Of a stretch of 64,000 nt of DNA, positions 11,914-24,341 are shown piece after piece. Below the pieces are notes generated by a model. That model saw nothing but the letters and a program-made list of their open reading frames with translations, was not told where the DNA came from and did no database searches. Position numbers and translations under genes: made by a program. This stretch comes from Gnetum montanum (taxonomy: Eukaryota > Streptophyta > Gnetopsida > Gnetales > Gnetaceae): NCBI GenBank assembly GCA_015680685.1, contig MNCI01008071.1, positions 113,339 through 177,338 on the forward strand, given 5' to 3'. Each line of letters begins with the position of its first letter. The stretch's first letter is position 1.

Positions 11914-12079
11914 CAAGTTGATCCCCAAAACGAAGGCCCTTCCAAGTGGGAGGCAATGACAAGGACGAAGGCCCTGGCGGAACATCTCGGCCGTACGTCT
12001 CACACAACCAGCGTTGGGTTAAGAAGCAATTTTACCTAGCATAGCAACCCCACTACTTCCTGCCCACACACTACTCATA

Positions 12080-12262
12080 TGCTTCCACGCTACAGCCTGA
12101 AATGGCCCAAAACTAGCAACGTGCAATGGCCCGAAATGGCCTAAAACTACGCTATGGCCCGAAATGACCTAAAACTAGCATAAGTTACAAGTTAGCCTTT
12201 GTTTAAGTGTTTGACGCATCATCTCTTTGGCATGTTACGCAATGGCCCAAAATGACCTAAAA
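12080..12262 (+). repeat. Boundary-motif array between A2 protease and antisense gene
   Basis: Four or more copies of a unit like aatgg/gacc(t/c)aaaact(a)gca (near 12105, 12140, 12170, 12250), with aatggccc(g/a)aaatgg spacers. The matching junction in element C (34735-35030) has the same unit in mirror orientation. The array lies in the gap between two convergent coding units. Confidence 0.72.
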
Positions 12263-12337
12263 CTAGCACATGAAAGCATGAACATTTTATACAAAATGCA
12301 CGTATGCAATACACAAGTTAGTGCAAAACCCTCTTAC

Positions 12338-12343
12338 TTTATT
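12338..12343 (-). terminator. Poly(A) signal for the A2 antisense gene
   Basis: On the minus strand AATAAA within gaataaagtaag, about 142 bases past the inferred stop codon at 12485-12487, followed by T-rich sequence. Element C has AATAAA 66 bases after its antisense stop (34445-34450). Position-based inference. Confidence 0.5.
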
Positions 12344-12484
12344 CAAAACTATTTTTTTTCAATGGTTGCATTACACAAAATTGCAAAAAAACCCAAAATT
12401 CAAAATTTTCAAAAAAAAAATCCCATTCATTTATGGGTTGTCTCTTTCCACATCTTTTTCGCCATCTATTCCTACATAATTACC

Positions 12485-15400
12485 TTATGCATCACCTTTC
12501 CCTGCTTTGTCCCTCACCGGCTCTTCATTCCCTCCCTCTACAGGTGCTGCACCATCACTTTGGGCTTGCATCGTAGGGGAGAAGTGGTCAGTTAGGGCAA
12601 CAAACACAAACTACGACTAAGCATAAACATCAACACGATAGAAAGCGACTAACCTAAGAATGTCCCATGTCTGTCTTGAAGGGTATCTGGTCTAAACCGA
12701 GCTCGAGGCGACACCAGACCTCCTCTACCATGATATCTACCCAACACCTCCTTCCTAGTGCAGCATCTACTGCAGCAGCTCTCTCCCTTTCAATGGGTGT
12801 CCACCTCGGCAAACTTGGAGAAAAGGAGACAGTTACAGTCTCTCCTGTGGGAAGGGCCACCTTCTAGTCAGGAGATTTCATGACCTTGACCTACTCTTTA
12901 AACTTGGTGTAGGCCTCAGAAGCATCAATGGCATTTATGAGCGCTTCGTACGTAAATGCCTCCACACCAGTGTCTTCATATAACTTATGATGAGTGGCAT
13001 TTTTCTGTTTATACATATATTTATGGTTTCTTTGGGTCTGCCCCCATTCATAAATCTTAGCACTAATGTCTCTTAAATCCTAAAACTTCTGATCCAGTAG
13101 ATCCTTCTGCATATGCTGCTTTATTAGTTCAAAGGTAGTCTCGACATTCTGACGTGCAACTATCCAAAACTTGGTGTGGTCTACCACAGTTGTGCACTAG
13201 TCCTTGTTGTTAGTGCTACGGGCCATGAGAAACTCGTTCCTTGATTTGAGATCCTCCACCTCAGCCCTTAGGTTAGCTTCCCTCTGCTCTGCCTTCTGTG
13301 CTTGTTTCCACAGCTCCCCGTTGGTACGGTTTCACTCCCACAGAGAGCACGCCGAGTGTAAAGCGCATTTGCAAACCTCATTGTATGCATGATGAAACAC
13401 CTCAGTCACTTCCAGTAGGAATGTGGATACAACACTGACTTTCAAAGGTCATGTTAGGTCCCATTTGAGTCGAGAAGCTACCATGACATAAAGAACACAC
13501 TAGTCGCATTAGCATAACACGAGTAGCAAACACAAGAAACTTTAGCATAACAACACGAGAGCAAGAAACACTACTACTTACCTGCTTCAGGCTCCACCTG
13601 TCGAAGGTGACCAATCATGTCATCAACAATCCCCTGCATAAACACAAACTTTTCGAGGATTTCAGCCTAGGATCTCATGTGAACGGGAGGGGGTCCTGTG
13701 GCATTAGCGGTAACACCTGTTGCATAACCAAACACATTAGAAATGACCAAAATAGACTAAGACAAGGCAAACATATTGCCGAACTCACCAATGCTAGGTT
13801 GTGGTCTCACTTCTGGCTGACGCAAAATGATGACGAAAGCTTGGTCGGAAGTTCTTCCTAGGTCCCTGTGAACCTCCTCTTCATGCACTGGTGGTTTTCC
13901 TTTCAGGAGACGAGCTTCATTTTTATTCAAGGGAGACTCCTCCATAGGAGGATTCTCCCTAATAACGAGAGCCCTTGCCCTAGCTGCAGGAGCTCTCTGC
14001 TTATCAACCGGGGCCCTTCTCTCTAAGATTGGGGCCCCGCATCTTTATTCATCGTCCCTGTCCTAAGGGTCGACACCTCTTCGTCGCCTTCTTCTTTTTC
14101 TTCTTGTGGTAAAAAAAATGCATTTGCATTATCTCAAATGATGTTAGCCTAAGGTAGATGCTATGCTACGCTATGCCACCTAGCGCAGCATAGCATAGTA
14201 GACAACAACAAAGCAAGCACTGAACGAAAGCACTTACCAATAGGAGGTCGCATCCTCTGTAGTTTAAGTCGTAGCCTTTTCCCCTCCTCCTCCTTCACGT
14301 GAAGGGTTTCCTTAGCCGGGGGAGGTCTCTTTTACTGCAACTTGCTGGCCACAGTCTCATCCATGAGACGTTCACCTTGTGACACGCTACTGTCCACGGT
14401 GAGGGGCATCTTGCCTGCACTGTCCTAGCTGCGAACATTGTAGGCCACCTAATCCTTATTCATTATAGAAAATGACTCCTTGATTACTTCTAGGGGTTCC
14501 ATGACTCAGATGGTCCAAAAAATATGATGAATCCAAGGTCTGGAAATTTGGTGGTGATTTCGCATGACCCAACCTCCTTTCTCCTGGACCACCAAGAACT
14601 CCACGAACTCTTAAGATAACCTATGTAGAAGGTGTAATGGATGTTGGAATGAGACTCCATTTTTGTATGGTGCCCCAATATTTCATCCTGCAAGCCTTTA
14701 CACAAGGACTCGACTTAGTTGTAACGGGGCCCCTCCTCCATAACCTCATGCATTATCTAGGCCTACTCAAGCCCCACGACCTTTTCCTGTATGAGCAACT
14801 GGGGATATGTATGACCATGAAAGATGGGGTAGAACTCCTTTGCAGGTCCCTCCTTGAGTTTCTCCATGGGGATCCCCTTACGCTCATTGGTGAGCCCTAA
14901 CCACTCCTAAATGTGCTTCTTCTGGAGGGTCAACTCCATCTTTGATTTCAACCCTACCGAAATGCCTTCAGCAAGGACACCGAACAAATCCATGAACAGT
15001 TGGTCATTGATGTCAATGATCACTTTCATGCCACACACACACAAGCAAAAGAGGCCCACTTTTTCGGAGAAGGACTCAACCACGAAAAGCATCTTGGTGG
15101 CAGGAACGCCTGGATTCGGGGCCAAGAATAGATCCAGAAGCCCCGCCTTTTTGATGTTCTGGAATAGGGAGTCTGAGGCCCCACCATTAGCTAACATTGT
15201 CTCATTTCTACTTCCCCATACTTGAAGTAGACATTCACCCCCTATGCTTCAACAGTTACCACCATCACCTCCCAAGGCTTCTTTGCCCCTATAATAGTTC
15301 CAAAAAAATGTTTAGCGAAAAATGCAGAGAATGCAAAAATTGCAAAGACACTTAAACATGTGGCACTTACCGCTCAACCTACTAGGTCAGTATGGTAGTG

Positions 15401-16840
15401 GAAACTATGGGAGTACAACCAGAGCCTGTTCAACCATGACCGATTTAAAGGGTTCCACCTACTCCCCATCCAACCAGCCTAGCCTCTTGCACTAATCGTA
15501 GAAGGGAGAATATACATCTGGGTAGGTGTGGTATTCACCCCTGCATTGACCGATCACACCTGCCCGAAGGTTCTCAGCAGAAGAGAACTCCTGTAGGGCT
15601 AGTTGTGTTGTAGCCAGTAAACTCGGTAGGTCATGAACCCCATCCTCATCGATGAAGAACTTGGTAGCAACTGCATGCTATTAGCATAAGGCCACTATGG
15701 CCAGCATCACAAAAACACAGCAAAACAAACCTGTGAAACACACTCGCCAGCAAAGTAGATAGTTCCTTGAGGGTTCTAGAAGCACGTCGTCATAAAACAT
15801 GCAAGGAATAATGTGTTGAAAGGGTGGTAGTTGCTATACTCATTCATCTCCTAGATCTAGGCCAAGTTCCTTAACCTTGTTGGGCACTGACTGGATCCCT
15901 CTCCTCGCCTGCTCACAATTGCCTCGTTCGTTAGAGACCTCAGAATTCCTCGGCTCGTCCCAGGAAAAATGGCTTCTATTATGCTGGTAGCCTCCTCCTC
16001 CTCCAAGGAGGACCAAACAATCACACTAAAGTGGTCTAGGAGGAATTGCAAGAAGCATTGTGCCCCCTTCCTGAACCACACCCCCCACTCTCCCATGCAT
16101 ATTTGGGGAGGAGGGCCATTGGCCACAGGTTTTCTCACATGGCACAAGACCCCTCCAATTTCCAAAATAATCAGCCTAGGCCTCAGCCCCACCCTACATA
16201 ACACAATTAGCAAATGTTAGCATCATACCTAAGGGCAATACACATGCAACGTAGCAATGCCTAGCAGTTCATACATATAGCATAGCATAACCCTCCACCC
16301 GCACATACTATAGCAAGGGCATGAAAGCATAGTGTAGCAAGAACATGTAAATAGCCTAGCATAGCAACAGAATGATTAGCAACATGGCCTAAAAAAACAT
16401 GTGTCACACCATCACATCATACATGGCCTAGCCCTCCTAAGGGTTCTACGTCACGCCATTCAAAGGTCAAGAAACCCAAACTACCTGAGCCCCCGTGATT
16501 ATGACAATCATAGCAATGGTGGTTTAAGTGACATTGCATGCAACTATGACATAATGATTATGCATCTACCATGACTAAAATGGTAGTAGAGGCAATGCAA
16601 AGGCCAAAATTACATGACCACAGAAAACACGGGCAGCCAAGAATGGATGCAAAACAAATAAAATGCAAACCAAAGGTAGAGAACAATAGAAGACACAAAA
16701 TGAAAAGGAAAAGAAAACATATTAACCTATTGGGTCAACGGTGTGCTCTTCCGCGCTACAACGTGTGCTTGTGGCATGCGCCCCAGGGTCTTCTTTACCT
16801 CCTCAACCTTTGCAAGAGCCAAATGAGTCTTCGGGGCCAT
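12485..16840 (-). pseudogene. Antisense multi-exon gene inside A2 (FCP1/NIF-like pseudophosphatase domain)
   Basis: A spliced gene on the strand opposite gag and pol, recognised because its exons match, as protein and in order, the opposite-strand gene of element C (29918-34379). Exon 1 (16840-16727) starts MAPKTHLALAKVEEV. Exon 2 (16193-15731) has LIILEIGGVLCH, VWFRKGAQCFLQFLLDHF and SVIVWSS, then NTLFLACFMTTCF-NPQGT: the layout of an FCP1/NIF-type HAD phosphatase lacking its catalytic Asp residues. Exon 3 (about 15680-15371) ends at a GTAAGT donor. Exon 4 (from about 15290) includes SLFQNIKKAGLLDLFLAPNP and GIPMEKLKE. Later exons carry EWGQTQRNHKYMYKQ and WVDIMVEEVWCRLELGL, and the end is AQSDGAAPVEGG. 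Scattered stops and frame changes mean this copy is dead. Overall function unknown. Confidence 0.75.
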
Positions 16841-16990
16841 TGTCCTACTTGTAGATTTACCTTCTTCACTGTATAAAACTCGTCCTACTAGCTATTAGCA
16901 CAATTTCTTCATGCTCCGAAATCGCCTTGCGCTCCAATGTGGCCTTTGTTCTCTTATGGTGAGAATGGAAAAATTGCCAGGTTTTAACCC

Positions 16991-17000
16991 CTATTTATGG
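16991..17000 (-). promoter_or_regulatory. TATA-like box upstream of the A2 antisense gene
   Basis: CCATAAATAG on the minus strand, about 150 bases upstream of the first ATG (16840). A TATA-type sequence lies upstream of the element C counterpart (29594-29603). This suggests the antisense gene is transcribed from its own promoter rather than from an LTR. Confidence 0.45.
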
Positions 17001-17159
17001 TCAAAATGATAAGATAGGGAAACTTGCTGCTCTCTCTATCCGATTAATGCGGAGCATGCTATACAGCATAGCATGCTCGCCACGACATCATAGCACTATT
17101 AGCATTAAAGCCTTGACATGCTTCAGGCCAACTATTTGCTTTCCTGAAAACAAACAAAA

Positions 17160-17680
17160 TATATTTGTTCTCATTATAGGTCTAAAAGGACCTTAAACTA
17201 GTAATCCTAGCAATCGCAGTGCAACCGGTCCAAAAAAACCTTAAACTAGCAATCCTAGCATAGTTGCACCCCTAACGGTCTAGAAAGACCCTAAACTAGC
17301 AATTTCAACCTATTGGGTTCGTAGTCTGCAATGATGTTAAACTACCAACACCACATACTTACATGGGTGGTTCTTGCATCTTCTTCCACATTGGCAATGT
17401 CACAATTTCTAGAAATTTTGTGTTTTCATGTCAATAGTTTGTATTTTCGCATTGACAGTTTGGCACTTCTCATACTCACAGTTTCCCGTTTCGCATACTA
17501 TCATTTTGCATGTTACAATTTGGCAGTTCGAAATGACACTAAACTAGTAGTTTGGCATTTGCATATCGACAGTCACACAACTTCACACTTTACATCAACA
17601 ATTTTACACATTTAGCAGTTCTACACTCTTGTGCCTTGGCGGTCAGCCATGATCTTAAACTGGCAAACTTTCAATCTTTA
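17160..17680 (+). repeat. Boundary-motif array between antisense gene and A2 pol
   Basis: Copies of gacc(t/c)taaacta(g)caa occur near 17190, 17240, 17289, 17334, 17533 and 17650, interspersed with short phrases such as tttcgcat and gcaatttt. The matching position in element C (29290-29450) has four or more copies in mirror orientation. The array covers most of the gap from the antisense promoter to the start of pol; no gene is seen in it. Confidence 0.75.
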
Positions 17681-17801
17681 CATCATCACACTTCGCAAGT
17701 TGCATCTCTTCGCTGCTTTGCAAACTTTCATTACACAAAATCTTTACCAATAGATGCCTCTTAACTAGGCTTTTATCTCATGTTGGCAGAACAAGCAAGA
17801 G

Positions 17802-20800
17802 ATGGAAATCCATCACGACCTCTCCATGCCCTTAACATTAGTAGGGCCACACCGCAAGCTCGTAAGACAGTTGAATCCCAACATGATTGACTGGGGGTTG
17901 ACCATAACTAGCACTATAGCAACCTTAGAAGCATCCCCAGACTGGCCTAAGCATCTGGTCCAAGCCCTAGACTTAGAGGTCGGGGATGTAACTGAGGACC
18001 CTCTCGTCGAGACACCTGTCACCACGTGAAAGGGGATGGTGAAAATGTTAAGACTCAACTCCCTCCTAGACACATAAACACACAAAAGCATAGCCAAGAT
18101 TCTACAAGGCAACATCGATGTCTTCGCATGGTTGTACAGTGACATGCCAGGTTTGGATCCATGGCTGATTCAGCACAACATCATCCTAGACCCACACATG
18201 AAGGCCATTAATCAAAAGGCTCGCAAAGTTAAGCCAAAAATTACACTAGCCATGAGGGATGAAATCACCAAGCTATACCAAGCAGGTTTCATCTGCACAG
18301 TTGACTATTCAGAGTTGGTGTCCAACGTCGTTGTGGTTTTGAAGAAAATGGGGGAAATACAAATCTATATAGATTTCCGGGACTTGAACAAGGCAACGAT
18401 CAAGGACAACTTCCCACTTCCAGGCATTGATTATCTCATCAACACCATGGTTGGTCATGCTCTACTATCCTTCATGGATGGTTTCCCCAGATACAACCAA
18501 ATCCACATTAACCCAAAGCACCAGCTATCAACAACCTTCATGACCCCATGGGGAACCTTCTGCTACATCATTATGCCCTTCGGGCTCAAGAATGCTAGAG
18601 CAACCTACCAGCAATCCATGACTTACATTTTCAATGACTACATCCTAGAAACATTAAATGACTATGTGGATGATATAGCAGTCAAGTCTAAGGAGGCATT
18701 TGGTCACCCACGTGATCTAGGGTAGTCCTCAAATTCTGCCAAATGCACAACTTATGCCTCAATCCTAAGAAGTGCGTCTTCGGGGTGAAAACTGGATGCA
18801 TGTTAGGGTTCATAGTATCGGAGGCTAGAATATAGGTGGACCCTAACAAAGTCAAGTCCATCATCAACCTGGTGCCTCCCAAAAACCTTAAGGAGTTACG
18901 TGGTTTGCAAGGTATAGTGCAATTCATTTGAAGTTTCATAGCAATGTTGACCGACAAGTTACATCCCATGCAACATCTTCTAAAGAAAGGGGTTAACTTT
19001 GAGTGGACAACCCAGTGGAGGCATTACCTATTTCACGATACAACCAACATCATTTGCAAAAGCAATATACTTCGGGCTATCACTAACAACTTATACGAAA
19101 GTAGCAGGATAGCCCAATGGAAGGCAATAACTGCGGAGTTTGATTTACGCTATGTAAATCAATCGTTCACAAAGGGTCAAGCCATAGCGACCCAACTCAC
19201 GGCCTCACTAGTCGATGACCAGGCAACCATAAACCCCAAATTCCTAGACGAATATGTTAGCAATGTCAACATCGTCTCATCGCATTTCGAAGCCACTTTA
19301 CACTTTGACGGCACCTCAACCGTGCAAGGAGGTAGCATCGCTGCTGTCATCACATTCCCCTCTGAGGAAATGCATCCATCTGCTTATCGTTTCACATTCC
19401 CTTGCACCAACAACATGGCAAAATATGAGGGACTACTCAGAGGTCTCTTAACTACCCGAGAATCATGCATACAACACCTGGCAATCTGGGGAGATTCACA
19501 ACTAGTCGTGAACCAAATCACCGAGGTCTATGCCTGCAAGGCTATGCACCTGCAACCCTACTGTGACCTAGCAAAAATCTTGCTTAAGCAATTTGCAACC
19601 ATAGATGTGCAACACGTGCCACTCAATGAGAATGCTATGGCAGATGCCTTAGCTACCATTTTGTTAAACATTCCATCACATTCCTTGGAAAACCTGCCAA
19701 CCTCAATTATAGAATGAGTAGAGCCTATCACTCAGGTGGAACACGTGGCCTCTATCAGTGCTACGGATACCCAGGAGTGATATGCCAACATTAAAACTTA
19801 TCTACAGCATGGTAAACCCCCAATTGGATTGACATATGCCCAAAGAGATGCAATCTGTAAGCATGCCCAGCAATACGTGCTCATGGGAAATGATGCTCTA
19901 TGCCGATGATCCTACAACGGGATATTGCTGGCATGCATGGGTGGCGAGCAGGCACAGAAGGTAGTTAATGAAGTTCATTAGAGGCTTTGCGGTGGACACA
20001 TAGCACCTAGGGATATGGTTGAAAAAATCATATGCCTAGGGTACTATTGGCTCCACATGGAGTGTGACTGCCTGTCGAAAGTCAAGATGTGTGACACATG
20101 CCAAAGATACACAAATCTCATACATGTAGCACCTACAAACCTACACCCAATGCAAATCACATGGCCCTTCCAACGATGGGGATTAGACCTCATAGGGCCT
20201 ATCACGCCTAAGTCCTCCGCAGGGCATAGTTTCATTATCACCACCACTAAGTACTTCACCAAGTGGGTGGAAGCTATCTCCCTGAGGAATACAACGTCTC
20301 AACAAATCTACCATTTCATCCTAGACAACATCGTAACAAGGTTCAGACTTCCAATGACTATTGTGACCGACAATGGGCCACAGTTCAGCAGTATGAAAAT
20401 CCAAACCTTCTGCAACAATCTAGGCATTAAGCAATCATTCTCCTCCCCCTATTATCTACAGGCGAATAGGCAGGCGGAGGCTACAAATAAGTCCATCATC
20501 AACTTGCTGAAGCATATGCTTAACAACAGCAAGAGGTGGTGGCACGAGCAAATCCTCTACATTTTGTGGGCCTACCGAGTGATGTGTAGGACTGCAACAA
20601 GTAAGACCCCTTACAACCTTGTTTATGGATCTAAAGTTGTGTTGCCTCTTGAGTTGTAGGTACCATCACTCCGGATGATCCTATCCGACATTGTGAGTGA
20701 AGCCCAAAACAACAAGTCATGGATCATCGACCTCGACTCAATAGAAGAGGAGTGCACGCAGACGTTGAGATGCATCGAGCACTACCAAAGCAACCAGCAG

Positions 20801-21019
20801 CAAAAGCACCATGCAGACCCACATCGATAGCTAGTGTAGAAGGGGGAACTCATCCTCAAGGTCTTCTGTGAGCACATGAGCAAATTCTAAGCCAAATGGG
20901 AAGGTCCTTATGTGATCACTAAAGCCTTCAAGAATGGAGCCTTCAAGCAAGCGAACATGGGCAGCAACGAGTTCACCAACACGGTGAATCACTCATACCT
21001 CAAGCCATACTATGCCTGA
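17802..21019 (+). pseudogene. Element A2 pol remnant (RT, aRNH, integrase; first RNase H deleted)
   Basis: The better preserved family A pol. RT: IYIDFRDLNKATIKDNFPLPGID (18360-18430) and NDYVDDIAVKS (18657-18690). Then comes an in-frame fusion: FEWTTQ runs straight into RHYLFHDTTNII at about 19015, where A1 has some 250 additional bases encoding the first RNase H. The archaeal-type RNase H is intact in one open stretch (18944-19717: HFDGTS, NMAKYEGLLRGLL, GDSQLVVNQITEVYA, MADALA). Integrase: CDTCQRYTNLIH zinc-finger end (20091), GLDLIGPI (20184), VTDNGPQFSS (20365), EATNKS (20480), so the D-D-E residues remain. The end is NHSYLKPYYA before TGA. A handful of stops and frame changes interrupt it. 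Spacer upstream of RT: 17802-18130. Confidence 0.9.
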
Positions 21020-21039
21020 AGCAAAATGACAGCCATCAC

Positions 21040-21260
21040 TAATTGCTATGACAATAAACTGGTAGTGGTACTGAGCAGCATCCGTAACAATGTTAAACTA
21101 GTGACATCAAGCACCGTCTACTATGATAAAAAATTGGCACGGCTTGTCCGCTACGATGTTAAATTGGCATGTACAGTTTGCTAGGACCTTAAACCATCAT
21201 AGCAGTCCACTGAGACCTTAAACCAGTGTACGGTCTACCAAGACCTTAAACTGAGTTCGT
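21040..21260 (+). repeat. Boundary-motif array downstream of A2 pol
   Basis: About seven copies of the TTAAACT-type motif (near 21049, 21091, 21124, 21155, 21184, 21214, 21242), the last three reading gaccttaaac. It begins about 20 bases after the pol stop, as in A1 (4130-4455). Confidence 0.78.
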
Positions 21261-22265
21261 ATCACATCCCCAGTGTGCATCTACGCCAAGTATGCATCAA
21301 ATGAGCATGCATGGTGCTGATGTGTGGGTGCGACATCACAGCTCCAAAACGTAGTTCACGACGCAATGAGAATACGATCCAAGACACATGCGATGCTACC
21401 ACCCTTGGCATCATGCTGATCCTCTGGAGATGTCATATGGCATTACACTGGCCCTCTAGACCTACCGTCGCAACAGCCCACCACCCTGACAGTAGTTCCT
21501 TGGCTAGTTTCCGCAGTTGGAGTTCCAGTAGTATTATGGCCCAGCCACAATATTTTTGCTCTCCAATCCCCTACCAACACCTCGGCTCATATGAAATTTA
21601 GCTATGTGGTAGCTGATCTCACAGCTGAACTGAGAATGCATGCCTTTGACAGGGATTCCAGAGCATCCGCACTTACAATAACTTTCGATGCCTTAGAGGC
21701 TAGCTCCTCCGTGCCGGTGCTATCAAGGCCACTACTTGCCTTCCTGCTTTGGACACCGTGCACTAGCATGGATGTCCAAGAGCTTCAACAACGTCTATAG
21801 CTAGCAAGACCTTTGCCCTCATCGACTAAGGGTGCATCTTGCTACAGCAGCAAATGCTATGGCGCCGCGAAGTGAGTGCCTCGACTAGCTCAACTACTTC
21901 AGAGTGCAAATTCCATGACATGCGTAACACAACTCGCCATATGGAAATCATATGTAGGTAGGTCAAAACCCTTCACGAATGTAACACAACTCATCCTGCG
22001 AAGGAAACACCTGTCCTATAAGAAGTTGAAGAACAGCACCAACCAAATATGAAAACACGAACGAGTCCCTCATGAGCACTTCGACGAGGGACTCTGCTAA
22101 ACATCATCTTTGCTCTCTGCCTTAACCTCTGCAAAACCAATGCAACACTCTCAAGCACAACCAAGTGATGTCCCGAAAATCACCAAGAGACAATGTTAGC
22201 ATTGAGCCTTCAGTGGTGTTTCATTTTCATTGTCAACATCTCTCGAGCCTGTCCTCCAAACGTCA
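21261..22265 (+). other. Element A2 3' untranslated region
   Basis: Noncoding stretch matching A1 4456-5510. Short open frames are not shared between the two copies. It ends at the PPT. Confidence 0.65.
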
Positions 22266-22280
22266 ACAAAGAGGGGCCAA
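22266..22280 (+). other. Polypurine tract of A2
   Basis: acaaagaggggccaa, followed directly by LTR start TGAAACACCCC; near-identical to A1 5511-5524. Confidence 0.85.
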
Positions 22281-22737
22281 TGAAACACCCCAAAAAATTT
22301 GAAGTCATTATTGCTTCACCAAGCCTTGCAATTCGCGTAGCAACACAATAGTTCTTCGGGAGGAGAATGCTCTGAGTTTAGGCTGGCTAGTTCGGCAAAT
22401 TTTTTACTTTAGGTCTAAACAAGCTCTACGGATCATCCCACCTATCCACCTAAGTAGTTTGCCCCACCGACAGCCTACTTAGAAATAGTGCATAAAGTTG
22501 ACAGCAGTGCTCAGGATGCACAAAACAGTTCAACAAGTTTTCTAAGTCATGAAGTCTGCTACGCCCCACTATGTAGCATAGCAAGCTTCAGAAAATGATT
22601 ACAGAATGAAGTTCCATGCTACGCTACAGTACATAGTGTAGCATAGCATGGAAATAGCTATACAACCAGTTCCCTCGCTCAACTTCAAGTTCTTCAACAA
22701 TGTCCCTTTCTGTTAAGAAGCGGAAGACCCTATCTAC
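22281..22737 (+). mobile_element. A2 3' LTR, left part (split by element C)
   Basis: The first 457 bp of a family A LTR. It aligns with 5525-5990 of the A1 LTR, including a near-palindrome at about 22616-22653 (arms ccatgctacgctac and its complement with one mismatch). It stops at TCTAC (22733-22737), where element C begins; the LTR resumes at 40952. Confidence 0.85.
22733..22737. repeat. Target site duplication of element C, left copy
   Basis: TCTAC, repeated at 40947-40951 on the far side of element C. Removing C plus one copy restores text that aligns with the intact LTR at about 5990-6005 without a gap. Five bases is the usual Ty3/gypsy duplication length. Confidence 0.8.
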
Positions 22738-24327
22738 TATACCGTCTGAAATCTTCGATCTTCAGCTAGAAGGAAACAGAAACCTGGAGATCACCAGACA
22801 CACACAGAAGACCCTACCTTTTCTTGAGGGCAAGCTGGAATTAATGAAGGTAGAGTACCTTGAGTGGTCCGCACGCGGATTAGGAAAGAATTTCCCCGAA
22901 CGTACACCGATGTGCTATACACTGGGTTATACGTAAACAGTGTAACTAAGGTAAAACAAAGCATAAACGACATAACTGAGGTAAAACGAAGTGTAAACGG
23001 CATAACTGGTGTAAATGGAGTGTAGATGTATAATAGCATAAATAGTAAACATTCAACAATGAATGAAAAAATGTAACAAATTGTAGCAAAGAAATGTAGC
23101 AATGTTATTGCAAAATGAGAGTTACAATACACCGGTCTAAAGTAGTTGTGGCTCTGACACAAGGTGGACGAATAGCCTCGGTGGATGCAGAGATGACTAT
23201 GTGCTGGATCAAACTGCAAGCACAGCATAGAGACTATATGCTCACCGTGCAGGGGAAGGTCTAGCGTACAAGGTTTCTTGAGCTCTGGTTCTTTGCATCT
23301 CTGGTTCTCTTTATCTCTGGTTTGCTTAAAATTGCCAACTACGATCTTATGAAAAATTGGGATTCTTATATAGGTTTAGACTTTAGACTTAGGTTTGGTG
23401 ACATGTGGCACATTGACCGGGTGCGAAAGAATAAAATTTTACAAGTGTACAGCATGTTGTACGCCAGCGTACATCGCTATACACCAATGTATATTGCTGT
23501 ACGCCAGCGTATACGGCTGTACGCCGGCGTATACACGCTAGACATGTGACTTCAGTTATACAGACTTGATCAAAACAGAAGAAATCGTTCATCCTCCAGA
23601 TTTTGATTCAGCTATCATGAAGACGCTGCCTGTAGGTGTTCAGCTCGGTTGACCTTGATTTGACACTTTGTACATGCTGGGCGTATACGCTGGACGCATA
23701 CGCTGGGTGTATATTTTTTGTCTACTGGATGTATACGCCCAGCATATACGCTGTGTCTGCTAGGCGTATACATCAGGCGTATACGCTATGTCTGTTGGGC
23801 CTATACGCTGTGTCTACTGGGCATATACACTAAACATGTAGGATGTACATGCTCAACGTATAGACTCTAGGATGCATGATGTTAACATCTGATGATTGCT
23901 CTGTTCATGTAAGTTGATGCCTTGTACCAAATCTTACTTTGAAATGCTATTTCCATGCCATCTTCAGGGGTTGCATGTCAGGTGTATACCTCAGTCGTAC
24001 AGCCTGAGCGTACATGTGAGGCGTGTACGCTGAGCGTATACGCTGTGAATGCAAGCTTGGGCATATATGCTAAGAATATATACTTGGGTGTATACGCTGA
24101 GAATGTATACTTAGTGAAGACTAAGTATTTTGAGCTCCGGAGTTGCCATGTTTGATAGCAGATGTTGTCATGGTCATCGGCGAGTCCCAAGGAACTACTC
24201 CTCATTGAGTTTGACTCTGCTTGAAGCTGTCTATGAGGTCCTCAAGCTTTAGTCATGCTGGGGAGCATCATGACTTAGCTTAATTCTTGTTGGAAAAATA
24301 CTAAGCTCAAAATTTTGTGGTGTTTGA
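22738..24327 (-). mobile_element. Element C 3' LTR
   Basis: It aligns with 39450-40946: gaaacagaaacctggagatc, the cttgagggcaagctggaatta block, and the shared end ggaaaaatactaagctcaaaattt. On the minus strand it starts at 24327 after the PPT and ends ..ggtata at 22738. It is rich in gcgtatacgc-type palindromes (about 23450-24110). A TATA box on the minus strand is CCTATATAAG at 23365-23374. Confidence 0.87.
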
Positions 24328-24341
24328 TTGGTCCCTCTTTG
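24328..24341 (-). other. Polypurine tract of element C
   Basis: Minus strand caaagagggaccaa, directly before LTR start TcaaacaccacAAAATTT. It is nearly the same PPT and LTR start as family A, showing the two families share ancestry. Confidence 0.82.

Noticed and set aside
12227-12595. 122-codon plus-strand frame
   Set aside because: Overlaps the motif array, T-rich DNA and the antisense last exon; no similarity to anything and no counterpart in C.
22791-23228. 145-codon minus-strand frame in the C 3' LTR, with a counterpart at 39503-39907
   Set aside because: Both copies are LTR sequence, so similarity is expected without coding; many low-complexity TPFT-type repeats come from the gtgtaa simple repeat.
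23450-24110. CRISPR-like array of short repeats
   Set aside because: Repeat units vary in length and spacing, there are no unique spacers of constant size, and the setting is a plant retrotransposon LTR.
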